From the IMG/VR virus record IMGVR_UViG_3300025168_000569, positions 1-26,318 of that record: 26,318 nt of DNA; one strand, 5' to 3'. The DNA is from a virus. Below, piece after piece: positions 1 to 6,388 of this stretch. A program made the position numbers and the translations under genes. The notes beneath the pieces are model-generated. The model ran no database searches. It was given only the letters and a program-made list of their open reading frames with translations, and had not been told where the DNA came from. Positions within the stretch are counted from its first letter, which is position 1. Every line of letters begins with the position of its first letter.

Positions 1-59
1 AAGAAGAAAAACAACAGCAGATAATAGAATCATGCTGTCAACTAGGAGATATAAAATGA
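1..59 (+). CDS. 3' end of an upstream gene (partial)
   Basis: The third reading frame is open from the window edge and stops at TGA 57-59, giving a tail EEKQQQIIESCCQLGDIK. The stop overlaps the next start as ATGA, a junction used repeatedly in this phage (for example 2277-2280 and 6385-6388), which is why this frame is preferred over the frame stopping at 22-24. Too little is visible to name a function, and it could be chance. Confidence 0.35.
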   Translation, partial: EEKQQQIIESCCQLGDIK

Positions 60-193
60 AACTAGAAACACTTACATTAATAGCTGGAATATTCTTTGTA
101 TGTACTATGTATGTACAAGCAGAGACAGTATATACACCTGATGGTACATATACATGCACTGTGTATGATGACGGCACAAGGATTTGTTTCTAA
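56..193 (+). CDS. Small predicted secreted protein, 45 aa
   Basis: The ATG at 56 has an AGGAG box at 44-48, seven bases upstream. The 45-residue product starts with a charged MKLE stretch, has a hydrophobic core at about residues 6-20 (TLIAGIFFVCTMYV), and a plausible signal peptidase site after VQA (residues 20-22). The mature part would be only about 23 residues, rich in Thr, Tyr and Asp, with two cysteines (TYTCTVYDDGTRIC) that could form a disulphide in the periplasm. Its stop overlaps the start of the next gene as TAATG, so translation is probably coupled. I do not recognise the family. A role at the envelope, such as excluding other phages, is only a guess from the export signal. Confidence 0.62.
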   Translation: MKLETLTLIAGIFFVCTMYVQAETVYTPDGTYTCTVYDDGTRICF

Positions 194-369
194 TGCGATG
201 TCGTGCATGTGATAAAAATTTATCTGACTTTGAATCTACTCGTAAGCATCATGAATCAGGTGAGTTTGTAGACCTGTGTAATAAATGTTATAGTACTATA
301 CAAAGTGATGTCAATGATATTGATGAGCGAGAAGACTTGCGTCATGTAGATGATGAATATGACGAGTAA
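193..369 (+). CDS. Small zinc-ribbon protein, 58 aa
   Basis: The product has two CxxC pairs, CRAC at residues 3-6 and CNKC at about 29-32, so it probably folds as a small zinc ribbon. The C-terminal third is strongly acidic (DVNDIDEREDL onward). The ATG at 193 is preferred because it overlaps the previous stop as TAATG; a TTG at 184 in the same frame is less likely. The last bases overlap the start of the primase gene, so this is the front of a coupled replication operon. Zinc-ribbon proteins of this size are common in marine podoviruses, but their function is not established. It could bind nucleic acid or a host protein. Confidence 0.72.
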   Translation: MRCRACDKNLSDFESTRKHHESGEFVDLCNKCYSTIQSDVNDIDEREDLRHVDDEYDE

Positions 370-1060
370 GTTTATAAAGCTAGGACCTTGCCCTCACTGT
401 GGTTCTAGTGATGCTAGGGGTGAGTATGCTGACAATTATTATTGTTTTAGTTGTGGTAAATACGATAAGAAATCTGACACTGCATCGTTGAGAGAGCGTA
501 TCAAACAGCGAACAAAACAACATGTAGCTAATGGTATTGGTCTCATTGATACAGTAAAAGAAATACCTCGTACTGCTATGCAATGGTTACTAAAGTATAA
601 CATTACACCAGCAGAAATAAAACAATATGGTATTGCTTGGTGTATGAACAGACAGTTACTTGTGTTAATACAAAATGCAGGATACTGGCAAGCTCGTAAC
701 TTTGGCTTTGGTAACATGAAGTATATGTCTCAAGGTATGAAACCTCTTGAGATATATGGTGAAGGTAAAACAATAGTAGCAGTAGAAGATGTATTGTCTG
801 CTATTAAAATAGCTAGATGTAGAGGTGAGGGTATCTGTGCTACACCTTTGCTTGGCTCCTCTATGAGCAAGCAAGTTGTCGCCCAGTTATCTAAGCAATA
901 TGACACAGTACATATATGGTTAGATAGAGATAAGGCTAAACAATCTATACGTATAAGAAACAATCTGCGTGAAGCAGGTGTAACTAGCAGGGCTATCATC
1001 AGTGCGCTAGACCCTAAAGAGTATAACAAAGAGGAGATATTAAAATGGTTGAAGAGTTAA
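359..1060 (+). CDS. DNA primase, T7 gp4 N-terminal half type
   Basis: This makes RNA primers for lagging-strand synthesis. An N-terminal zinc-binding domain is visible (CPHC at about residues 9-12 and CFSC at about 27-30 in the 233-residue form). A TOPRIM domain follows with the catalytic glutamate in VAVEDVLSA and the metal-binding acidic motif in HIWLDRDKA. In T7 the primase and helicase are one polypeptide. Here they are two genes that overlap by 16 bases, so they are made together and presumably work together at the fork. ATGs at 350, 353 and 359 are in frame; 359 is chosen because MTSKFIKLGPCPHC gives the usual short lead into the zinc finger. It overlaps the zinc-ribbon gene by 11 bases. 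Confidence 0.92.
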   Translation: MTSKFIKLGPCPHCGSSDARGEYADNYYCFSCGKYDKKSDTASLRERIKQRTKQHVANGIGLIDTVKEIPRTAMQWLLKYNITPAEIKQYGIAWCMNRQLLVLIQNAGYWQARNFGFGNMKYMSQGMKPLEIYGEGKTIVAVEDVLSAIKIARCRGEGICATPLLGSSMSKQVVAQLSKQYDTVHIWLDRDKAKQSIRIRNNLREAGVTSRAIISALDPKEYNKEEILKWLKS

Positions 1061-2280
1061 TCATCAAGCTGTTCATGACAGAACGAACGGCATACGATAG
1101 ATTCTACAAACATCTAAACTTAAGTTATATTAAAACTAACTTTGTTAGTTTATATAAATTGTTTATGGTAATTCATAGTTACTATGAAAAGTCTGACAAG
1201 ACTTCGATGAGTAAGAGTGATTTAGAATTAGCATATCATAGTAGTTATCTACTAGAAGATAGTGAACGCAATGAACTATCTGACCTATTAGATAGAATAC
1301 TAGAGCTTGAGTTAACAGAACAAAATGTGTATGCATATCTTAATGCACACAAACAGCGATGTATTGCAGGCGAAGTGGCTAAACTTGCATTAGATGTAGA
1401 AGATGGCACGGCTAAAGTAGAAGAGTTACTAAATAAATTTAATGAATTAGAACATGAAGACACACAAACAGAAGAGGCTACTCCTGTTAACATGGACTTA
1501 CATGAAATATATGAATCGCAAATCCAAACGCCTGGGCTACGATGGCGTTTAGATTGGCTCAACAAATCACTAGGTTCTTTACGCAAAGGTGACTTTGGTT
1601 TTATCTTTGCTAGACCAGAGACAGGTAAGACTACCTTCTTAGCATCAGAGATGACCCATATGGTATCACAAACGGATGGTGATATACTCTGGTTTAATAA
1701 CGAAGAGCAGGGTAAGAAGGTAGCAGTCAGATGTTTCCAAGCCCTGTTTGGTTTAACTAACAAAGAATTGTTTGATGATAGAGAAAACAATGCTAATGAA
1801 TATAAACAAAAAGTTGGTAGTAGAATTAAAATATATGACTATGAAGATAGTAGTAGTACTAGTCGTATTGAATCTATTATCAAAGAAACTAATCCATCGT
1901 TAATTATCTTTGACCAGATAGATAAAGTACGTGGTTTTAAAAGTGACAGGTATGACCTGGAACTTAAGAAACTCTATCAATGGGCTAGAGAAATGGCTAA
2001 GATATATGCACCAGTCATTGCAGTATCTCAAGCAGGTGGTACTGGTGAAGGTAAAGTATGGTTAACAATGGATGATGTAGACAGCAGCAAGACTGCAAAG
2101 CAAGGTGAAGCTGACTGGATACTAGGTATAGGTAAAGAACAAGACAACACTAGTAACATGAGATACTTAAACATTAGTAAAAATAAACTGTTAGGTGATA
2201 AAGATACATTACCTGACCTACGTCATGGCAATCAACAAGTCATGATTAAACCTAACATAGCGAGGTATGAAGAACTATGA
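1045..2280 (+). CDS. Replicative DNA helicase, DnaB/T7 gp4 C-terminal half type
   Basis: This is a RecA-fold hexameric helicase that unwinds DNA at the fork. The Walker A loop is ARPETGKTT (about residues 189-197). Walker B is SLIIFDQID with the acidic D290. A SQAGGTGEGK segment (328-337) lies where DnaB helicases sense DNA and nucleotide. The first 150 residues are helical and acidic and carry no zinc finger or TOPRIM domain, which agrees with the separate primase just upstream. The ATG at 1045 has a GAGGAG box at 1031-1036. The stop overlaps the polymerase start as ATGA. Family membership is clear from the motifs; RecA-like recombinases are less likely given the neighbours. Confidence 0.93.
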   Translation: MVEELIIKLFMTERTAYDRFYKHLNLSYIKTNFVSLYKLFMVIHSYYEKSDKTSMSKSDLELAYHSSYLLEDSERNELSDLLDRILELELTEQNVYAYLNAHKQRCIAGEVAKLALDVEDGTAKVEELLNKFNELEHEDTQTEEATPVNMDLHEIYESQIQTPGLRWRLDWLNKSLGSLRKGDFGFIFARPETGKTTFLASEMTHMVSQTDGDILWFNNEEQGKKVAVRCFQALFGLTNKELFDDRENNANEYKQKVGSRIKIYDYEDSSSTSRIESIIKETNPSLIIFDQIDKVRGFKSDRYDLELKKLYQWAREMAKIYAPVIAVSQAGGTGEGKVWLTMDDVDSSKTAKQGEADWILGIGKEQDNTSNMRYLNISKNKLLGDKDTLPDLRHGNQQVMIKPNIARYEEL

Positions 2281-3440
2281 GCTACTTAGTATTAGATGTA
2301 GAAACAACTATTAGTAACAAAGGTAATCCATTTGATAAGAACAACAAGCTATGCATGGTTGGGTTACTTACACCTGAAGAGTATGTAGTATATGATATAG
2401 AATACTCCGTTGACCCCTACAAGGAATCACTACAACGAATCCAATTAGCCGTGGATAAGTGCGATGTGCTTGTAGGGTTTAACATTAAGTTTGACTTGCA
2501 TTGGTTACGCAGGTATGGTATTGACTTTACAGGTAAACGTATCTGGGATTGTCAAATAGTAGAGTATGTATTATCTAATCAAGAGTTAGCTTACCCATCA
2601 CTCAATGGAACAGCAGAGTACTATGAGCTGGGTAGTAAGCTTGATGAAGTTAAAGAAAACTACTGGAAGAATGGTATTGACACAGACAAAGTACCACAAG
2701 AAATACTTGCTGACTACCTTAAACAAGATGTAGAACTAACAGAAAAAGTAATGAAAAAACAAATGGAAAGAATCAATGACCTTCCTCATATGAAGCGATT
2801 GATATCTTTACAAAATCAAGACGTACTTGTCCTACAAGAAATGGAATTCAATGGTATGATATACGACTATGATAAATCTAAAGTATTAGGAGATGAATTA
2901 CATGAACAAATCAGCAAACTTAATAAGAGGTTGTATGACTATCATTCTTACGATAGTTTTAATCCCAATTCTGGGGAGCATCTTTCTGCTTTTCTTTACG
3001 GTGGGGTTATCAAAGAGCGTTTTCAACGCCCCATCGGACATTATAAAACTGGCGTACATGCAGGCGAAGTTAAGTATAAATGGGATGAAAGAGATAAAGA
3101 ATTCCAAAGACAAATAACTCCCCTGCCTAAGAGTGAGCTTAAGAAAGAAGGGTTCTTTAGTACTAACGAAGAAACATTACGTAAAGTTAAACCTAAAACA
3201 AATGCCGGGAAAGAAATACTGGCAGCAATATTGGCACGAGCTACCATGCAGAAACGTATGACAACATACTATCATGGTGTGCCTGAACTAATTGATTCAA
3301 TGAACTGGAAAGATAGTAAGATACATGGTCAGTTGAATCAATGCAGGACTAAAACAGGTAGGCTAAGCAGTAGTAGTCCTAACCTACAAAACTTTGATGG
3401 AGAGATTAAGACTCTCTTCTTATCACGATACGGAGAATAA
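2277..3440 (+). CDS. Family A DNA polymerase, N-terminal piece: 3'-5' exonuclease and thumb
   Basis: This is the front half of a T7-like DNA polymerase. All three proofreading exonuclease motifs are intact: D7 and E9 in LVLDVETT, D73 in GFNIKFDLHW, and the YxxxD motif Y147 to D151 in YLKQD. A thumb region follows, and the piece ends just after the conserved palm sequence TGRLSSSSPNLQN and KTLFLSRYGE. It then stops, before motif A, which lies in the separate gene at 3677. About 390 residues precede motif A against about 474 in T7. That matches the loss of the roughly 76-residue thioredoxin-binding insert in the thumb. The start overlaps the helicase stop as ATGA. Confidence 0.93.
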   Translation: MSYLVLDVETTISNKGNPFDKNNKLCMVGLLTPEEYVVYDIEYSVDPYKESLQRIQLAVDKCDVLVGFNIKFDLHWLRRYGIDFTGKRIWDCQIVEYVLSNQELAYPSLNGTAEYYELGSKLDEVKENYWKNGIDTDKVPQEILADYLKQDVELTEKVMKKQMERINDLPHMKRLISLQNQDVLVLQEMEFNGMIYDYDKSKVLGDELHEQISKLNKRLYDYHSYDSFNPNSGEHLSAFLYGGVIKERFQRPIGHYKTGVHAGEVKYKWDERDKEFQRQITPLPKSELKKEGFFSTNEETLRKVKPKTNAGKEILAAILARATMQKRMTTYYHGVPELIDSMNWKDSKIHGQLNQCRTKTGRLSSSSPNLQNFDGEIKTLFLSRYGE

Positions 3441-3441
3441 C

Positions 3442-3675
3442 ATGAGCAGAGATGATTACTTAGCAGCACAAGAGTATGAAATAGATTCAGCTGAGCAACA
3501 GAAAGCACAAGAAGAAGCACATCAACACTTTACAGCACATGAGTTTAGTAACATGATACTATCTCTTGGACCTAATGCAGTACTGTCATTACTTACTGAT
3601 GAAGCTAGGTCTGAGTTAAGAAAAAGTATTATCTTACAATATAACCACAGACTAGTAGAAACTACAGGATTATAA
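3442..3675 (+). CDS. Unknown 78-aa protein lying between the two polymerase pieces
   Basis: The ATG at 3442 has a GGAG box at 3431-3434, within the end of the upstream polymerase piece, and begins two bases after its stop. The product is soluble, rich in Gln, Glu and Ala in its first half, and predicted helical, ending in a Leu-rich helix and LRKSIILQYNHRLVE. I see no LAGLIDADG, GIY-YIG or HNH motif, so it does not look like a homing endonuclease, and no intein motifs flank it. It ends one base before the start of the C-terminal polymerase piece. It may be a passenger, or it may help the two halves associate. An in-frame start at 3394 lies inside the polymerase and is not preferred. Confidence 0.75.
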   Translation: MSRDDYLAAQEYEIDSAEQQKAQEEAHQHFTAHEFSNMILSLGPNAVLSLLTDEARSELRKSIILQYNHRLVETTGL

Positions 3676-3676
3676 T

Positions 3677-4387
3677 ATGATACTTAACGCAGATGCAAAA
3701 GCTCTTGAATGGGTATGTGCATCCTTCTTATCACAAGATAAGACAGCACATCAAGAGATACATGATGAGATTGACCAGCATACAGATAATCAAACAAGGT
3801 TTGGTCTACCATCTAGATTGATAGCAAAGACATTCGTCTTTAGATTAATCTATGGTGGTAGTGCATTCAGTTATGCTAATGACCCTAACTTTAAAGATAT
3901 AGGTAATGAATTATTTTGGCAAAATGTCATTGACCAATTCTATCGTAAGTATACTGGTCTTAAAGATTGGCATGATAAACTTATGTTTGATGTAAAGAAA
4001 ACTAATCAACTCATCATGCCTACAGGTAGAACATACAAGTACTTACCTGAAACAAACAGTATGGGTAACATAAAGTATCCACGCACACGAATCCTTAACT
4101 ACCCAGTGCAAGGACTCGGTGCTGACCTTATGACAATAGCTCGTATTAGTTTGTATAACAAGATAGCAAAGATGGATGGTGTTAAACTTATCAATACAGT
4201 GCACGATTCAATCATGCTTGACTTCGACCCGAAGGTATGTTATACTAATAGTATAGTACAAATAGTTAAAGAATCATTTGAAAATGTACCAGCAAACTTT
4301 AAACATTTGTTTGGTAAAGAATTCAACCTACCCATGAGGGTTGATATACAAGTAGGAAATACATGGGGTAACTTAACTGATATATAA
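3677..4387 (+). CDS. Family A DNA polymerase, C-terminal piece: palm and fingers
   Basis: This carries the nucleotidyl transfer site. Motif A is ADAKALEW with catalytic D6 and E11. Motif B is RLIAKTFVFRLIYG with R47, K51, F55 and Y59. Motif C is TVHDSIML with catalytic D177 after H176. The protein starts directly at motif A, so with the upstream piece (2277-3440) the polymerase chain is complete with little or nothing missing at the junction. The two pieces total 623 residues. The residue matching E. coli PolI F762 and T7 Y526 is Phe. The start has no clear Shine-Dalgarno box, so it may rely on translation of the 78-residue gene ending one base earlier. Confidence 0.94.
   Translation: MILNADAKALEWVCASFLSQDKTAHQEIHDEIDQHTDNQTRFGLPSRLIAKTFVFRLIYGGSAFSYANDPNFKDIGNELFWQNVIDQFYRKYTGLKDWHDKLMFDVKKTNQLIMPTGRTYKYLPETNSMGNIKYPRTRILNYPVQGLGADLMTIARISLYNKIAKMDGVKLINTVHDSIMLDFDPKVCYTNSIVQIVKESFENVPANFKHLFGKEFNLPMRVDIQVGNTWGNLTDI
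4218..4246 (+). promoter_or_regulatory. Candidate sigma70 promoter inside the polymerase gene
   Basis: TTGACT (4218-4223), a 17-base spacer, and TATACT (4241-4246) with a TG one base before it (extended -10). Transcription would start near 4253, about 145 bases before ssb. The layout matches the stronger promoter at 7154-7182. Part of the -35 lies in codons of polymerase motif C (LDFD), so chance is possible. Confidence 0.42.
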
Positions 4388-4396
4388 GGAGATTAT

Positions 4397-4939
4397 ATGC
4401 AAGTAAATGTCGTAGATGTATCAAGCTTGAACACACATCAAGCAAAGAATGGTAGACAATACCAGTCAATTGAAATCATGTACAAGAATGACCAAGGTCA
4501 GGCACAGTCTAAAAAGCTAATGTCTTTCGCTAACCCTGCAGTATTTAAAGCAGCTCAAGACTGGGCAAAGGGTGATGTAATACATGTATCAACAGAGAAA
4601 GACCAGAATGGATATTGGCAATGGACAGCAGTAGGAACAGCTGACACCACTACAGACAACCGTGGTGATGATAGTTCAGCAGCAGCACCTACTCAAGCTA
4701 AAGCAGCGACCAGGGTATCAGGTAGTAACTATGAGACCAAGGATGAGCGTGCCGCTAGGCAAGTAATGATAGTCCGTCAGTCATCATTAAGTAATGCCGT
4801 AGCGACCCTAGCAATAGAAGGGAGCAAGGCAACAGCTAATGATGTAGTTAGTCTAGCTAAATTATATGAGGGGTATGTCTTAGGTTCAGAGCCATCAGGG
4901 GCTAGTATTAATGACCTTGAATCAGACATACCATTCTAA
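4397..4939 (+). CDS. ssb: Single-stranded DNA-binding protein
   Basis: This coats single-stranded DNA at the replication fork. The first 110 residues look like an OB fold (alternating beta strands, aromatic WAKGDVIHV and GYWQWTAVG). A linker rich in Ala, Thr and Asp follows. The C-terminus is ESDIPF, which closely matches the DDIPF tip that bacterial SSBs use to recruit partner enzymes; this tip is the best evidence. The ATG at 4397 has a strong AAGGAG box at 4386-4391. Residues 120-165 form an extra helical segment (YETKDERAARQVMIVRQSS) also seen in phage SSB-like proteins. It sits between the polymerase and the nucleases, and its stop overlaps the next start as TAATG. Confidence 0.85.
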   Translation: MQVNVVDVSSLNTHQAKNGRQYQSIEIMYKNDQGQAQSKKLMSFANPAVFKAAQDWAKGDVIHVSTEKDQNGYWQWTAVGTADTTTDNRGDDSSAAAPTQAKAATRVSGSNYETKDERAARQVMIVRQSSLSNAVATLAIEGSKATANDVVSLAKLYEGYVLGSEPSGASINDLESDIPF

Positions 4940-5160
4940 TGGATGGTAGATGGAAAGCTAATATTATAGCTCTAGGGATAATTATTTTATTCCTAGGGGT
5001 ATTAGCTTACTATGATAACCATGTATATAGTAATATTAATTTAGGTCAAGAAGTAATACTTGATGATATATTACCTTATGCTAATCCAACAGTTGATGAT
5101 TTACCTCCAGTAACAGAGGATGGTAGTCATCTTCCAGATATTCCTGCAATTATTTTATAG
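4939..5160 (+). CDS. Small single-pass membrane protein, 73 aa
   Basis: Residues 8-24 (IIALGIIILFLGVLAYY) form one clear transmembrane helix preceded by positive charges (RWK), which predicts an N-in, C-out protein. The outer part is acidic and proline-rich (DDLPPVTEDGSHLPDIP). The start overlaps the ssb stop as TAATG. I do not recognise the family. A spanin-like role is conceivable because of the proline-rich outer tail, but it lies in the replication region, has no lipobox, and is short, so this is weak. Confidence 0.62.
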   Translation: MDGRWKANIIALGIIILFLGVLAYYDNHVYSNINLGQEVILDDILPYANPTVDDLPPVTEDGSHLPDIPAIIL

Positions 5161-5168
5161 GAAAAATT

Positions 5169-5867
5169 ATGCAAGCATTAATTGACCATGATTTAGTAGT
5201 GTTTAGATGTGCAGCATCTGCAGAAAATGATGGTCTTAATATAGCAATCCATCGAGTAGAAGCATTACTTGATGAGTTGCTTACTAAGACTGGAGCAGAT
5301 AGCTATCGTGCGTTCTTATCAGGTAAGTCTAACTTCCGTAAGACTATCTATCCTGAGTACAAAGCTAATCGTACTGCACCTAAGCCCGTACATCTAGAAG
5401 CTCTACGAGAATATGCTCTAGAGAAACAGAATGCGGAACTTGCACCTGATACATTAGAGGCTGATGATGCCCTGGGCATTAATCAGACTGATGATACTAT
5501 GATTGTATCATTAGATAAAGATTTACTAATGGTCCCAGGTAAACATTTCTCATGGGAAATTAAAGGTAAAGGCTGGACAAAGCCCGATAAGTTTTTTACA
5601 CAAGATGCGATAGGTGGTATGAGATTATTCTTTGAGCAATGTCTTAAAGGTGATACTGCTGATAACATCAAAGGTATCGAAAAGATAGGTAACAAACGGG
5701 CTGCAGCTTTACTTGCAGATTGTGTTACTGAGCAGCAGATGTTTGATGCTGTTCGTAATGCATATGGTAATGATGACGAGTTTATTATGAACGCATCAGT
5801 ACTATGGATAATGCAGAATGAGGAGGATGTATGGAAGGACAGGTTTAATGCCTACGTTCAAAAGTAA
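5169..5867 (+). CDS. 5'-3' exonuclease, FEN family (T7 gp6-like)
   Basis: This flap-type nuclease removes RNA primers and degrades host DNA to nucleotides. Metal-binding acidic residues appear in order: D6 and D8 in LIDHDLV, E98 with D99 and D100 in LEADDA, and D116 and D118 in SLDKDLL. A helix-3-turn-helix DNA-binding segment follows, GDTADNIKGIEKIGNKRA (161-178), which is a FEN hallmark. Length (232) is somewhat shorter than T7 gp6. The start at 5169 has an AGGAAA box at 5159-5164. Its 3' end overlaps the Endonuclease I gene. The adjacent exonuclease and resolvase suggest joint processing of host DNA and replication intermediates. Confidence 0.92.
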   Translation: MQALIDHDLVVFRCAASAENDGLNIAIHRVEALLDELLTKTGADSYRAFLSGKSNFRKTIYPEYKANRTAPKPVHLEALREYALEKQNAELAPDTLEADDALGINQTDDTMIVSLDKDLLMVPGKHFSWEIKGKGWTKPDKFFTQDAIGGMRLFFEQCLKGDTADNIKGIEKIGNKRAAALLADCVTEQQMFDAVRNAYGNDDEFIMNASVLWIMQNEEDVWKDRFNAYVQK

Positions 5868-6228
5868 ACTAGAAGTTAAAGCTTGGGCAGTACTCAAAAA
5901 ACATTTCCCAAGTGTTAAGTATGAACCTGATGTAATAGAATACATACAACCCATCAAGTCACGGAAATATAATCCTGACTTTCGTATGGCAAAGAATGTA
6001 TACATAGAAGCAAAGGGTAAACTTGACTTAGCTACTAGACAAAAAATGGTTTGGTTTAAAGAATGTAATCCTGAAGTCACCATAATTTTCTTGTTTATGA
6101 ATCCCGATAACAAGATAACCAAACGCAGCAAAACAACATACTGGCAGTGGGCTGAGAAACAAGGGTTCATGTGGCTAGACTTTAGAAAGGATTGGATAAA
6201 TGATTATAAAAAACTTATCAGAAAATAA
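5848..6228 (+). CDS. Endonuclease I, Holliday junction resolvase (T7 gp3-like)
   Basis: This resolves branched DNA and breaks down host DNA. The four catalytic positions of T7 Endonuclease I align: E9 in KSKLEVKAW, D44 in YNPDF, and E54 and K56 in YIEAKGK. Downstream, KTTYWQWAEKQGF matches the T7 C-terminal region. With the ATG at 5848 the protein has 126 residues and a GAAGGA box (5833-5838) nine bases upstream. In-frame ATGs at 5818 and 5827 would add 10 or 7 residues, and the T7 enzyme also has an N-terminal extension used in its dimer, so a longer form is possible. It overlaps the exonuclease gene by 20 bases and the next gene by 29. Confidence 0.9.
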   Translation: MPTFKSKLEVKAWAVLKKHFPSVKYEPDVIEYIQPIKSRKYNPDFRMAKNVYIEAKGKLDLATRQKMVWFKECNPEVTIIFLFMNPDNKITKRSKTTYWQWAEKQGFMWLDFRKDWINDYKKLIRK

Positions 6229-6388
6229 AGATGGTAGTGTTGATTTTGATTTTAAAGTTGACAAGATGGAAACAGAATTCTTGTTATCCTTCGCTATCAA
6301 AGCTCTCATGCGTGAGGGCATAATTAAAACATCAGAAGAAGAGTTTGCTGAAACAGAAGTAGACCTTCCACTGGAGACTATGCAATGA
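6200..6388 (+). CDS. Small acidic protein, 62 aa, unknown
   Basis: The ATG at 6200 lies inside the Endonuclease I gene, and the stop overlaps the phosphoesterase start as ATGA, so it fits the coupled gene string. The product alternates strands and a helix (DGSVDFDFKVDK, then EFLLSFAIKALMREGI) and ends in an acidic tail. There are no cysteines, membrane segments or catalytic motifs. Similar short acidic proteins occur in marine podoviruses next to nuclease genes, but no function is known to me. Confidence 0.7.
   Translation: MIIKNLSENKDGSVDFDFKVDKMETEFLLSFAIKALMREGIIKTSEEEFAETEVDLPLETMQ

Noticed and set aside
1245-1790. 181-residue minus-strand open frame inside the helicase gene
   Set aside because: It is antisense to a well-supported helicase, is Ser-rich as expected of a shadow frame, and lacks a Shine-Dalgarno or neighbours.
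2893-3117. 74-residue hydrophobic + strand frame inside the polymerase gene
   Set aside because: It overlaps the polymerase thumb region completely. Despite its membrane-like look and a GGAG-like stretch upstream, complete embedding makes it most likely a frame shadow.
3441-3676. Group I intron or intein interrupting the polymerase
   Set aside because: The gap is almost entirely filled by an ORF with its own ribosome site, the C-terminal piece has its own ATG, the halves are in different frames, and no intein or homing endonuclease motifs are visible.
3671-3676. TATAAT just before the C-terminal polymerase start as a promoter
   Set aside because: The bases 17 upstream (CAGACT) do not resemble a -35 box and no extended -10 is present.
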